Shown: positions 24,497 to 36,509, counted from the stretch's first letter. The stretch is 64,000 nucleotides of DNA from Collybia mongolica (GCA_013420905.1 JAAXNY010000017.1:1054001-1118000), one strand, 5' to 3'. The notes: a model not told the origin generated them from the letters alone. A program made the numbers and translations.

Positions 24497-25668
24497 ACTG
24501 TTCGCTCGCTGTCTGCTACAAAACCCTCTTGAGTGGTTGCGAACGTTTCCCCTTCTTCCGCCGGCGGTTCGACTTGTGCGTCTATCATCGCGAAGATGTG
24601 CTGCGCGAACTCATGCTGCTCCTCCATTGACATGAACCGCGTGTCGTAGCGGAGGGGGCAGTCCTTCCGGAAATGGCCCGGCTGCTTACATCGGTGGCAG
24701 GTCTCGATGTTCGTTCGAGCCCTCCGCATCGCGTCTACATCCATCGGAACCGGTGGAGGGAGAGCAGGGGGCGGCAGAGGTGGTGGTGGCGCCATCCGTT
24801 GCAGCGTCGGGGCTGAGAAGTGCGGCGGTGCGCGAAACGCCGAGGTAGTGCGTGCGGGAGGTGCGCGAGCCGCCGGTTTAGTGCTCAGGAAGGCCTCGTT
24901 GGTGAGGCGGTTTTCATCGCACTTCATCGCCGCTACATACCACTGTTCCGGCTGATCGTCCGCTGGTCGTCCCACTGCCATTGTCGCAATCTGCGACTGA
25001 ATCTCCCCGCTCAGTCCCTTCCAGTACTTCACCACAATCGTCAACCCCTCCTTGTATCCCGACTTGTCAATGAGATCCCTGAACTCATCCGTGTAGTCGT
25101 CCACCGATCGCGATCCTTGGTGGTAGCTGCTTGTTTCCAACCTCGTAATCGCCCGCTGCGCTTCGCTCTGCACGAAGAAGTTGACCGCGAAGTCGGCGCG
25201 GAATAGGGCCCATGTCGCGTACTTCGGGTTCCCGGTAGCGGTCTGGTATCGCATGGCCCGGTCCGCGAACAGATACGCTCGGCCTTTCTTCATGAAGGTG
25301 TACGCCCACCGTACCTGCGTCACTTCATCCGCGAACTGGTGTGGTACAAGATTTATATACAGTTCGCATGCGTTAATGAACGCACGCCCTCATTCGCGCG
25401 ATCCGTCGAAGTCATCGGGAAGCGATGGCCGGAGTGCCGAAGGTCGTCCCGAATTAATGTGGGTCGCGGGGGGAGGTGTTGATACATTATTTACAGGGGC
25501 GCTGGGTGCAGGGGTATTGACCGGGGGTGGGGGAGCCGCGGTTTGGAGCGCGATCAGCGCGTTGATGCTGTCGGTGAGCTTCTTAAGCTGCTCGGCTTGT
25601 TCCTCCGCCTTCCTATTGAGATCTCCTACGTCTCGTTCGATGTTATCCATCCTCGTTTCGGCGTCCAT
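24475..25668 (-). pseudogene. gag: Chromovirus gag, one in-frame stop
   Basis: Begins at the first ATG (25668), with a coiled-coil-like N-terminus (MDNIERDVGDLNRKAEEQAE) and a Pro-rich linker, then a capsid-like helical region (AFINACELYINLV, TRLETSSYHQGS), and near the C-terminus a CCHC zinc knuckle CHRCKQPGHFRKDC that binds genomic RNA. An in-frame TGA at 25392-25390 interrupts DDFDGSRE-stop-GRAFINACE. CGA (Arg) is the simplest ancestor. The frame stays open upstream of 25668 to a TAG near the LTR but without an ATG. Confidence 0.85.
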
Positions 25669-25816
25669 TGGCCGGAGTAGGAGTTCCACTTCTAGTTCGG
25701 AGGAGGGTGGAGAGGGCGATTCTCGCGCGGTCTTGACGGATTCTGTATCGGAGCTGACAGTTTCTGCCGATCGGAATTTGGCAATGGCTGTGGTGAGGTC
25801 GCGGTCTCTGCTGGTG

Positions 25817-25826
25817 AGAGTATTCT
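25817..25826 (-). promoter_or_regulatory. Putative self-primer binding site
   Basis: Two bases after the 5' LTR the minus strand reads AGAATACTCT. Its exact reverse complement AGAGTATTCT lies inside the LTR at 25909-25900, about 27 bp after a TATATAG box (25942-25936). This is the arrangement expected for Tf1/sushi-type self-priming, where the 5' end of the RNA folds back as primer. No tRNA-type site beginning TGG is visible here. Confidence 0.55.
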
Positions 25827-25828
25827 AC

Positions 25829-26276
25829 TGTAAGGGCAACTCCGGCGGAGTGCGCGCGAACTTAGTAGAGCGGGCCGACGCTGAGGAGGGGATCCTAAGA
25901 GAATACTCTGAGGAGCCTCCATCAGGGGGGGTGTGCTATATACCTAGTACTACATTAAATACACGTTCCTGGTGCAGTACGACGACACGCGTTGGGCTAG
26001 CGAAGGTCACGTGACTGTGCCCTTGATAGTCCGAACAAGTGCGAAGTCCGGCGGCGAACTGCGCGCGAAGTAGAGAGTGGGGGTGCGTGTGGGCGTAGGT
26101 AATGAACGTGCGATGTAGTGAATGTAATTGAGTGAGCGCAAAGTAAGCAGAGAAATTGTATCGTAAGTCGGCGGGATGACTGAGTCGCGAATCGGCGAAG
26201 TAGAAGTCGGCGGAGTGAGATTCGGCGAAGTAAGGCTAGATCGGCGAAGTAAGGCGGAAATGGAGTTCCCCTTACA
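25829..26276 (-). repeat. 5' LTR of chromovirus (448 bp)
   Basis: Starts TGTAAGGGCAACTCC and ends GTTCCCCTTACA on the plus strand, matching the 20038-20543 repeat apart from the 58-bp insertion there and a few transitions. On the minus strand it holds a TATATAG box (25942-25936), so U3 would be about 26276-25910 and R/U5 25909-25829. Confidence 0.93.
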
Positions 26277-26957
26277 GTGAGGCATCACGGAACGCGGCTC
26301 AACCAAAGGTCCTCTCTGAATCAGTGATATCGATGATGCTCAACACTTACAAGTAATAGCTTTTCATCACGTTTCTACCCTTCCAACTCTCATTATCACC
26401 GAATCCATATCCCGATGCAAGCTCGAGTTCGATTTTGTATGTTTTTTTCCGTGATTTATACGCAAGGTTTTTTTTAACGGAGGTACACAGGTACCAGCTT
26501 ATGTAGGTATGTAGACGGAGAATCTACACTTACGATTTCGAAAATAATGTCCACAAAACTTATGATATGACGAAAACATATTGAACGGAGAGGATCATAT
26601 CAGCCAAAGCAGAAGGGACGGAGGTATTTGATACCCAAAACGAAAGAGGAACCATCACGGTCTAGATTTGAACGAACCAAGATAATGGGTGTGTCAATCG
26701 TCTGATGATCTGTTGATGGGCGCAAAGAAAGGCGGGACGAAGGGCGGGGCGAGACAACGGCGCGAAAGCGGAATTGTAGTACCAAGGCACCCCAACGGCG
26801 AGCGGCACCAAACCCTGCACCCACGTGAGATTTCTGAGTCATGTGATATTTCCCACCACCGTGATATATCACGACCCTCGCTCAGTTCAATGGATTATAT
26901 ATCACCGGTTTGCTGTCAGTACAGCACCATGATATATCAATTTGACGTCTACGCCTG
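26277..26957 (-). mobile_element. Remnant end of a KDZ element (681 bp)
   Basis: Inverted, almost identical copy of 35724-36404, the B-side end of the outer KDZ transposon; I noticed two differences, both transitions. Its outer tip at 26957 has the same 18-bp spacing to the palindrome TGATATATCA (26930-26939). Its inner side stops abruptly where the chromovirus LTR begins, so the body of this element is gone. Confidence 0.8.
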
Positions 26958-27031
26958 CCCACACGATTGAGTTTGATGTTTCGTAGGTGTGTTTCTTTGG
27001 ATACAGAGTTGTGCATTGGTGAGTTTAGCTT

Positions 27032-28350
27032 ATGGCCGCTTTTCTTCGTTTGTTTTATATCACATCCGTGACATCGAGGTACGAAAGCGTGGCATGGTTC
27101 CCAAACGTCGTCGCTTTTATTACCATTCTCGCTGTGGGTGGGAAGCACCTGCAGCCTTCCAAGGTCCCTGTGTCCCCAATACCCCCAGCGTCCACGGTCA
27201 TCTCGTTTGCCACATTTATTGCATCCAGCGTGATCAGTTGGTGCACTATGGTCCCCGATTATGGCGTCTATCACAAGTTGATTCACAACGCAAAAGCCTC
27301 CAGGTAAGAAAATTTTCCCATTGAACACCTATGCACTCATGGTACCTGACACACGTTTATAGCATTAGAATCTTTATCTATACTTATTTAGGGTTTTTTG
27401 CAGCCAGTGTACGTGTAAGGTAGTATGTCCCAGGCCTGGAACATAATCTGTTATTATAGATTACAGGTCGTGTGCTTGGCGCTGCTTTTGCAGCAGCGTC
27501 TCCTGCTGTACCCTCATGGAGTGAAGGCTTTGGTAATGGTAACAACGTTGGCGGTCTTTTCGCTGCCATCCTATTGCCTGTGGGCGGCTTTGGGAAGTTC
27601 CTGGTGGTTCTGGTGGCTCTATCTGTACCCGCGGCCTGTACTCCTACGATGTATACGTTTGGTGAGGGGAAAGTCATAGAACTTTATAAGGTGTTTTAAT
27701 GCGACGCACGGTTTTTCAGGAACAAGCTTCATGGCCATCGCACCCATTTTTGCGAAAGTACCACGATACTTATTCGTCATTGTTTCAGAGGCCATGTATG
27801 CCCATATACATAAATTCTATCGTGTACTCATAGCCTTTTCAAGACTGATCCCTGTCGCTGTTGTGGGTGCGACCCGCTTTTACACAGTGTTGGTCAACGT
27901 CCTCAGTAAGCAAGGTCGTGCAACCTAAATGTCCGAGCTGACAATCACATTCCAGGTGTCATCGGCTACTGGTCAACGGCCTTCGCAGGGATCATACTGG
28001 CCGAACACTTTATCTTCCGAAGTCACAGGTTTTCCAATCATAACACCGATGACTGGAACAACGCGAAATTACTCCCTACTGGCATTGCAGCAGTCTTCGC
28101 GTTTTTAGGAGCATTTGGAATCATCGAACCGTCGATGTCCCAGACCTGGTAAATTGGGCCAATAGCCAATGCAGGAACTGGCGACATCGGTGTAATAACG
28201 GGTTTCATCGTGGCGGTGGGACTCTATAGCATCCTGAGAAAAATCGAATTGCAGGTTCTACAGCTGATGGATGAAAAGAGGGTATCAAAGGGGTTCGATG
28301 TCACTGGGGTACAGAACATCAGGCCGTCCGAGACGGATTCTGAGGGCTAA
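27032..28350 (+). pseudogene. Purine-cytosine permease (NCS1), 5'-truncated, one stop
   Basis: Proton-coupled nucleobase transporter family, plasma membrane. Only the C-terminal half is present. The first recognisable part is RYESVAWFPNVVAFITILAVGGKHL. Further exons can be joined through normal splice sites: IRIFIYTYLGFFAAS, ITGRVLGAAFAAASPAVPSW, CTPTMYTFGTSFMAIAPIFA, LIPVAVVGATRFYTVLVNVLS, VIGYWSTAFAGIILAEHFIF and GTGDIGVITGFIV. A TAA at 28150-28152 follows SMSQTW, where an aromatic residue is usual. The upstream neighbour is the KDZ remnant ending at 26957, whose insertion probably removed or separated the N-terminal half. Exon borders at the 5' end are uncertain. Confidence 0.8.
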
Positions 28351-28705
28351 GTCAGAGACTTTGAAGCAATTGCTATCTGCTGTGTATAATATTTGGCGCG
28401 GTATTGAAATGGTGCGGTTGCTTGGTTATTCATCACCCCGGGTGCTCTTGGATACTCCGAGGGCCCTTTTGCCCACTCACCTCTTTTGGAATCTGAACGA
28501 ATTTACGAACACCGGGGTGATATTTTTCTTCCCTGGGATTAATTCTCAGTGAACGGCCTCGATGGGGATCCATGTCTAGTGTACAATGTCTGATTACCAA
28601 TTGCCATGGACCAACTCAGGTTCTGGACAAGTGAAGCTTATGGGAATTTATGACCGAATATGTAATGTTACAGCAGGGGATGAACTTGGACAGGTAAACT
28701 GCATT

Positions 28706-29801
28706 TCACATTTTAGCCAATGAGGAAAATACGCTGAAACCACTCCCAGCAACCGCCGCCGTGGCGCCAGCATCCACTGCAAGCACAGCCCCCGTCACCC
28801 ACCTTGCTTGTTCGCTGACCAGGAATCTAACCGCGGCACCACAGTCCCAGCCGTTACCCTCCGTCTTCAATAAACTGCGTTGTCTGCGGGCCTCACGTAC
28901 TTCGGGAGGCATCCCACCCTTGTACAGCATGGGGGTGTACAGTAGACCTAATACGGATACAACGTGGATGATTAATGAATTTCAACATAGGGCCAGAAGT
29001 CCTACCTGGACAGACGCAATTGACTCGAATTCCCATCGGCGCGTGGTGAACCGCCATCGCCCTAGTCATGTTAACAATAGCACCTTTGCTTGTCGGGTAC
29101 AATAGTGCTGGTGCACCGCCCATCAACCCTGCGACGCTCGCAATGTTGACGATACTTCCTTGTCCACTGATACCGTCAAGCGCATTCTTCTCCATTGCAG
29201 GTACTGCATATTTTGCCATCAACATCATACTCGAGACATTGATCTCCATCCCTCTGGCCCACTGTTTCGTATCCACATTAACAGCTGTCCCTTCGGGCCC
29301 CCCAACGCCAACATTATTGACGAGGATATCCAAACGGCCGAACTTTTCTATAGCCAGATCGACCGTGCGCTTACAATCACCCTCGTTCGTCACATCAGCC
29401 TGTACCGCTACCGCTTTCCCGACCCCGAACTCCTTGTCAATCATCGAGACCGTAAGATTCACCCAGTCGGAGTTGATATCAGAACAGATAACGGCTGCGC
29501 CTGCCTCGGCAAGTAAAATCGCTGCAGCACGTCCATTTCCGATTCCTGCTGATTGTGAACCAGCACCTGTAATGATGGCAACTTTGCCTGAAAGTGACTG
29601 GGAGGGACGGGGAGGGATTTCATTTCCTGCAAGAGAGGTACTTGAAGATGGCATCGTGTGGGATGATATTTGTTTTCTTTGGAGGCCGGTTCTCAAAAAG
29701 CCGCCTGAACCTTTGAGGCTTTTAATAATGATGGGAATTGGACCCGACCATGGGAAGCCCCGCAGAATGCGCAAACCAACCCGTATCAGGTCGCAGCTCA
29801 T
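28706..29801 (-). CDS. Short-chain dehydrogenase/reductase
   Basis: NAD(P)-dependent oxidoreductase of the classical SDR type; substrate unknown. Two exons, 29801-29006 and 28947-28706, give 345 residues. Nucleotide-binding motif TGAGSQSAGIGNG, structural NNVG, catalytic Ser in VNIASVAGL and the YPTSK active-site pair are all present. The C-terminus has WVTGAVLAVDAGATAAV, usual for the family. The start at 29801 adds about 49 residues (MSCDLIRVGLRILRGF...) that could be a mitochondrial presequence; the ATG at 29654 (MPSSSTSLAGN) would give a standard-length protein. I cannot choose between them from sequence alone. No lesion seen. Confidence 0.9.
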
Positions 29802-32419
29802 TATATTTCGTCCTCTGGGCCAGTCACAATGGGCGAATCCTTTCCGGGTTAAGGGCGCATGCGAATGTCATGCCCCCAAGGGACTTGCGGTGACGGCAAT
29901 AGTAGGTAAAGTGTACTGAGCAGTCTGTTTCGAAGTTTTATCACGAGTGATGTTGAGAAATAATTTAAGTGAGAAGAATTGTGACCAGATCGAGCTTCAC
30001 GTGACGCCGTTGAGCTCGACGCGGTTAGTGGCTGTGTTGACCTTTTATATGCCTGGGGTTGGCGAACAATATCACAATCTGATCATTGTGTCAGGCACAA
30101 ACGAAAGGAGTTATGGATCACCAAAACCAACCCGCACAAACAGATGTCTTCTAAGAGGTCATATTTTGATATTTCTTTGAAAAGAGCTATGCCCCCCAAC
30201 ATGCTGGGAATCACTAGCCTAAGTATCTGCTAGCATACTGAAATATATAGGTCTTGTCGTATCATACCCTATATGCTCCAGTAGCCCAGAGCGTGGATTA
30301 AGAGACCGCCCCTGTTAAGTTTTCCAATAAATTGGCCGTACTGCCCAACCGCCCCCTTTTGATCCGACTGTTTAGTAGTTCCCCAGTCCGGGAGAAAGTC
30401 CCTACTATTGGCACCACTCCGTGCAGTGCGTGCCTTTCGAGCACCAGCAGGTGTCACCCAAGCGCGCATAGATTCACGCAACACTTGGGGGATCTCCAAT
30501 CATGGCGCAGGGGAGTACAAGAGGTCGCAGAAACCCGGGGGCATTTTTCGTCATAACCTCCAGAGTAACAAGGAAAGGAGGATGGATGGGAGTTGTGATA
30601 TACCTCCCCGTAATTGTTGTTTCGTCGAATATCCATGTTTTGATATACAGAAAGGACAAGCGCTGAGCACACGTGCAGCAAACCATGAACAGTTTGGGCT
30701 AGGCCATGATGGAACATAGCTAGGTGTGTCAATTGGGACCAAGGAAAAGGATTCGCTCGCCATTCGAAAAACATCTCGCTTTGGATACGTTGAAGATGGT
30801 GGGCATTGCGATATGCTGAAGACGGTGGATAGGTCCAACCGATATTGTCGTTTGCGAGGTGGAGGTATTCCAAATAATCAAATCAAATTGGCTCCAACCT
30901 CAGATTTTTTTCGAGGGGTTGTCCTGATACTCGAGTATGAGCGATTTGAGACGATAGAAATGTGGCGCCATCATGTCTAACATAAGGAGCCACATATCAT
31001 TGTCCGAGAACAGCCTAGAAGAACTGGCAAGTTTATTGGGATATACTTGCTGTTCGAGAGGATGGACTTAACAGCCCAAGTTTACTCTTTCATGTTTCAT
31101 TGTCTTCTTCCTCCTACTCTCTGATAAAGGACATGAACGTGATTCCAGAGGTACGGCGTTCCCAGGGCGATGTCTCCACACCTCTTGAAACAAGCAAAAC
31201 CCAAGGAAATTCGTTATTCGAATGACACCAAGAGCGATAAATGGTTTCTGCATTGGTAGATTGAGGATCTCTGTTAAAAGTTCGTTTCAAGGAAGTTTCC
31301 TATCAGGAGCGGCACTAATTTCTGCGGGAAATGGAAGGATATATTTTCGTTCATATGCTTCCTCCATAAGATTTGCCGTGGGTTGAGTTGGTTGATAGCG
31401 ACAGATCTATATTGAGTATAAGAGGTCTGATTGTGGAGTGCCGCTATACGACGCACAGGAAAAATTGCGTTGTTTGGATTGTGATGTCGATGGAGATTGT
31501 GTTTATATACAGATTGGTAGCACCAAGTAACAGATGAATAGACTTGGACTATTTTGTGCCTAATTCTAATGGTTCTGGTTGGATGAGGAAGGGATCAAGG
31601 TACGTTTTTTTAGTAGCGTGGTTCGGGATGACAGGTGGATACTAACTAGTGGTAAGCATCAAACTTGGTTCGAACAAGCAGTTTTTCCCACGACTGTTTT
31701 CGTCTTTTTCCTTTTCGACGCATAAACGTTGAAAGTTTGGATGGCCATTGCGCTGACCTTGGATACATCAATTTCTCGAATTCGTGAGTAAGCACGAATC
31801 TTAAATGTACACTTAGTATATGAACTTTCTTGTTCGGATTACGGCTGCTGACTCAAAAGCCGGTGAACAACAGGTATTCAGCGATTTCTGTCTCATCACG
31901 AGAAGCAGCCCTCGCCAAGTTTATTCAACGGTCCTGTATACCATCTGATTGTTGTATGACTCGTATACGGTACCTGAACCTCCCATATCCGGCCAACAGC
32001 TGCTAATAAATCTTCCCCACAATCAATCGGATGTGTAACACTCACAATCCCGAAAACATAACTACAACTTGCGCATCGCCCAAATCTTATTCGTACCGTG
32101 GACTGAATGAATGGTTCAAACAAGCTTCAGAGTTCCGATGGAGAAACCTTTGGAAGACCCCATGCTTAGCGGAGCTCGACGTTCCACCCGCCCTGCACTA
32201 TGGTGTTCTCTGAACGTTCGTTTGAATCTCAAATATCTCACTTAATTTCTCCGGTGCGACGCAGTCATGGGGTGGCGGACCTGGCGGGCCGCCAACTAGT
32301 TGGGTTTGTGGGACCCGAGCGTCCTCCGGTCGGGCGTTACGTATCCTATATATTCATCAGGGATGATGGAAGCTACCAGAACTCGCATCTGGTCTACTTT
32401 TAGAAATCTTCACTTCGAC
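29802..32419. other. Intergenic, no supported gene
   Basis: Several open frames of 60-140 codons on both strands overlap one another without any domain, splice structure or shared phase. I see nothing here that I can support as a gene. Confidence 0.4.
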
Positions 32420-33798
32420 ATGAAGTGGATCGTCTCTCTCTTTGTTCTCTCCGCCCTCTGGCCGGTTTCATATGTGAGCATTTGTAACCCTAACTAACGG
32501 CCTAGGGAGCTTCTAATCAACTTTCGGACAAAAAAAAGTCCACCGCCATCGAGAAACGCGAATCCAGAAATGACGTTTACGACATCGGATATGTCACTAT
32601 TAACGGAGGGTGAGTCCGTCGTAACCATTCCGTCACGCTTTTCATGTCTAGAAATAGGACAACGGGCGGGAGTGGGGGTGTTCTGATCACTGTTACATCG
32701 CTGGCTGCACTCACCGCTGCAGTTGCTGGTCCTTCCAAAAAGACCATTATCGTTTCTGGTAAGCAATTGTTTCATATAATGCGCAGAAATTTACACCACT
32801 ATTTAGGGACTATCGTCGGCAACGCAGTAATTGATGTAGGCTCTAACACGTCTCTACTTGGAGCCAGGAACTCTGGTAAGCACTGTCCGTTGATCGGTTA
32901 CTGCGCTTTTTTAATGGGTATCAAAAGCTCTGCTTGGTGTTGGACTTCGTCTGCTTAGTGCGAAGAATGTGATCATCCGTAATGTCAGAGTTTCGAAGGT
33001 CCTTGCACTGGCCGGTGACGCTGTCAGCGTCCAAGCATCTTCCCAGGTGTGGCTTGATCATCTCGACCTCTCGAGCGATAGGGACCACGATAAAGTAAGC
33101 TGTGATACTTCACGAAATCAATACTTTACGTATTGAAAATGCCCTTTCCATCTTAGGAATTGTTAGTCCTATTCTCTGCCCCCTTGAAATTAATTAACCT
33201 GTCAAAATTAGCTATGGCAGTCTCCTCAGCGTCACCCATGGCTCCACTGGCGTAACGGCCTCAAACAGTAAATTCTACAATCATTGGAGAGCCTCCCTTG
33301 TTAGCCATTCCGCCAGTAATGGAGCTGAAGACTCTCAAATCACTGTTACATTTGCATACAACTACTGGACTAATCTTGACTCCGCGATTTCTCCAATCCG
33401 CTTTGGCCGTGGCCACATCTTTAACAACGTCTTCGAGAACGTCAAAGATGGTATCAATGCCAGCGATGGTTGGTTTTATCCTACCTTAGATGATCGCCAT
33501 TAACAAATTCTTGCCAATAGGTGCTCAGCTGCTTGTGGAGAATAATGTGGGCATTGGTATAGTCATTCTTTGTTCAGAGTTTCCAAACAAACTTTCATCG
33601 TTTCATGTAGGTATGAGCAGGGCTATCTATCCTACAAATGGTGGATTTGTCGTTGCTCGAGGAAACGACTTTGGTGGCGCCCCTAATACGGCCCCTACCG
33701 GAACATTTATCAGCGCACCATATCCGTACATCCTGATCGCTACCTCCCTCGTCAGGTCCTCAGTCATTCCGAAGGCTGGCCAAACTTTATTCTTCTGA
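32420..33798 (+). CDS. Secreted pectate/pectin lyase, PL1-like
   Basis: Right-handed beta-helix lyase that cleaves pectic polymers outside the cell. Nine exons give 326 residues in consistent phase: 32420-32473, 32506-32609, 32658-32758, 32807-32875, 32928-33094, 33157-33161, 33212-33468, 33521-33556 and 33611-33798. Exon 6 is only 5 nt (GAATT). Signal peptide MKWIVSLFVLSALWPVSYGA. The family motifs VWLDHLDLSSDRDHDK and HGSTGVTASNSKFYNHWRAS are clear. In the usual RxPxxRFG motif the first Arg and the Pro are replaced: the sequence is SAISPIRFGRGHIFNN. That Arg is thought to be catalytic in PL1, so activity is doubtful. Exon 8/9 borders are less certain than the rest. Confidence 0.85.
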
Positions 33799-35716
33799 GG
33801 AACTCGTTTGGGCGTCAGGCTCAAGGCACTGCTCAATAATCCCGAGGACGTTTCTCAGCCTTTCCAGTAAACATTAAACAATGAAATGTATTCTTCTGAT
33901 TATTTCCTCCGAAACAGAAGTTTCTTATCGTGATTTGGCTTCCCGGTCCGTGAAGCTGGTGCCCCTAGAGCTTGATGGATCTGTTCACTGGCGAAAAATC
34001 GTTTGTCAGGCGGTCCGAGGTAGATGGGTCGGAATATAATGCTTCGACCCCAGGTCCATTCTGCTCAAACTAGGGGCGCTGAATTGTCTAAGGTCCGACG
34101 TCCTGGTAATGCTACTTCCCTACGTTAAATTCCTATCGTAAGAATGTGCCTTCAAATAAGGAACATTATCTCTCTTCGTAGAGTCCATAGTCGAGTATAT
34201 GGGGATGGTTGGAAATAGAGGCAGGCCACGGGAAAGGGATTCCTCGCTTCGTTTTGGAGACGGTAGTTGCGATACGAACCCGAACCCAGGACGCATGGTG
34301 GAAATATGAAGTCGACGCCAGCGCGGGACGGCTACCATCAAGCTATGTTCGGGTTTCCAGTTTTGCATTCACAACTTTCAAATCCAATACATCGATGGCT
34401 ACATATTCTATATAGCGCCCCAGATATGTAACTAGGGCCTTCGTAGCATGAGATATTGAAACTATAGAGCAGTTACAGGACGGTGTCTGAATAACGCGAG
34501 AATTAATGAAGTCGAGGAAACCCTCCATCCTCTGTACGTACGAGATACCGGCGACGGTGAGCCTGCCCAATTCGTCTCGTATCTTTTTTCAGAGGCGAAA
34601 AGTGGGATGGTCCAGGGAAATTGATGCTCGTAAGAGATGGAGGGCCCTCAAGCATCAAGGCAATTCTTGTATCTTCAGTAGCACTGCGATCGCTGCATAT
34701 TGTTAGCAGTAATCGCTCCGGCGAGGGTTTGAAACGGATAATAATGGATAGGATGTCGAGATGAGGTGTGTGGGTGATAAAAGCGGAAATGTTTCGAAGG
34801 AAATAAACATTATTGACAAGAGAATTCCTCCTAGTTGAGATCGTGGGTCATTTCAAGCTCGAGCTGTTTGATTCTGAGGGCTTCTGTTGTGCCATTGAAC
34901 AGGGATAATGTCCTCGTTATTGATCATAAGGAACAGTCTCACATGAGATCTGAAGAACCCAAAAGCCCCATAGATAGTCCCGGGAGGGACATGCATAAGG
35001 TCGATGTGTACTCAAAATTCCAGTCCAAGGGATCAGAGAGTCTCAAGTAAATGCGCCGCTGAATAAATATGATAGTAGATGTTATAAAACTTGGACATAC
35101 TTTCAGTTGATAAGATAGCATCGGCGCAGAGGTCTGTTCCGTTGTAGTGATATGTTTCCCGAAATACCTCCTAAACATTTTGCGAACATTCGAGGAAGAA
35201 TAGGTGGCAGCGACGAAAGGAACTGCTGAGATGAAAATTAACGTGTTGAGTTGTATAAATTTACGGTGTGCGAGAGGACAATGGCCGATACCTGACCAGC
35301 AGCATGACTGAGCGTCCAAGGGTATGTAAGGTTCTGCGGGGGAAGCGTTACTGATTCATCCAAAGTGTGTCAGAAATTGCAGCCGCCGAAATTCCCTTGG
35401 GGTTAACACATAGGCCTGGACTGGCCGACGACGGGAGGGACCCACTTCGCATTTCGATCGAAGATCGGGTGAAACGTGGTTGAGGATGAATCGGCTCGAA
35501 GGATGGGGGATCTTCCAGCAATTGTCTAACGTTTAGGAGTATGAGTCATAATGCACAAAAGTTGAGAATAGAGGTCTTAGTATCTACATCCGTAACGTAA
35601 AATGTATAAATTTTCCAGGCGGGGTTCTAGAACCTGAACGGCCTTCAAAAGGTGGACCAGTCGAAAATGTGGGGGCTTCAAGGGTAGGCCTTTCGAAATT
35701 CAAAATAGTGATTTGG
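33799..35716. other. Intergenic with possible F-box/LRR relic
   Basis: Minus-strand stretches at about 34765-34100 (LDILSIIIRFKPSPERLLL, then LEGPPSLTSINFP) have the look of a decayed F-box/LRR-type gene, common in basidiomycetes, but stops and frame changes prevent a model. A minus-strand frame at 35319-34939 is open for 126 codons without a recognised domain. Confidence 0.25.
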
Positions 35717-35723
35717 GCCTCGG
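35717..35723. repeat. Target-site duplication GCCTCGG, left
   Basis: Identical 7-mer at 57112-57118, on the other side of the outer KDZ transposon. Confidence 0.9.
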
Positions 35724-36509
35724 CAGGCGTAGACGTCAAATTGATATATCATGGTGCTGTACTGACAGCAAACCGGTGATATATAATCCATTGAACTGAG
35801 CGAGGGTCGTGATATATCACGGTGGTGGGAAATATCACATGACTCAGAAATCTCACGTGGGTGCAGGGTTTGGTGCCGCTCGCCGTTGGGGTGCCTTGGT
35901 ACTACAATTCCGCTTTCGCGCCGTTGTCTCGCCCCGCCCTTCGTCCCGCCTTTCTTTGCGCCCATCAACAGATCATCAGACGATTGACACACCCATTATC
36001 TTGGTTCGTTCAAATCTAGACCGTGATGGTTCCTCTTTCGTTTTGGGTATCAAATACCTCCGTCCCTTCTGCTTTGGCTGATATGATCCTCTCCGTTCAA
36101 TATGTTTTCGTCATATCATAAGTTTTGTGGACATTATTTTCGAAATCGTAAGTGTAGATTCTCCGTCTACATACCTACATAAGCTGGTACCTGTGTACCT
36201 CCGTTAAAAAAAACCTTGCGTATAAATCACGGAAAAAAACATACAAAATCGAACTCGAGCTTGCATCGGGATATGGATTCGGTGATAATGAGAGTCGGAA
36301 GGGTAGAAACGTGATGAAAAGCTATTACTTGTAAGTGTTGAGCATCATCGATATCACTGATTCAGAGAGGACCTTTGGTTGAGCCGCGTTCCATGATGCC
36401 TCACACACTAAGGATATTTACAATAATTGAGCCGCGACACACTGCGCTCAGTCCCAATCAAGAATGTTCACTATCATTACAACTGCTACAGGCACAAACG
36501 TTACAAGAA

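Larger units (their letters stand above)
20038..26276 (-). mobile_element. Ty3/Gypsy chromovirus, near complete, minus strand
   Basis: Two TG..CA long terminal repeats enclose gag and pol read on the minus strand. From the 5' side (right) the order is LTR, primer site, gag, protease, reverse transcriptase, RNase H, integrase, chromodomain, polypurine tract, LTR. Total 6239 bp. The flanking 5-mers (CCCCT left, GTGAG right) do not match, so there is no target duplication. The flanks may come from recombination between two insertions. Confidence 0.93.

Noticed and set aside
21105..24635. Many plus-strand frames of 60-213 codons
   Set aside because: They are shadows of chromovirus gag-pol on the minus strand.
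20033..26281. A 5-bp target duplication of the chromovirus
   Set aside because: The flanks CCCCT and GTGAG differ.
26600..26872. 90-codon frame found identically at 26600-26872 and 35809-36081
   Set aside because: It is part of the repeated KDZ end; no splice structure or domain, and the opposite strand is also open.
26277..26957. A solo LTR, because it abuts an LTR and begins GTGAGG
   Set aside because: It has no TG..CA ends, and it matches the B-side end of the outer KDZ element with the correct 18-bp tip.
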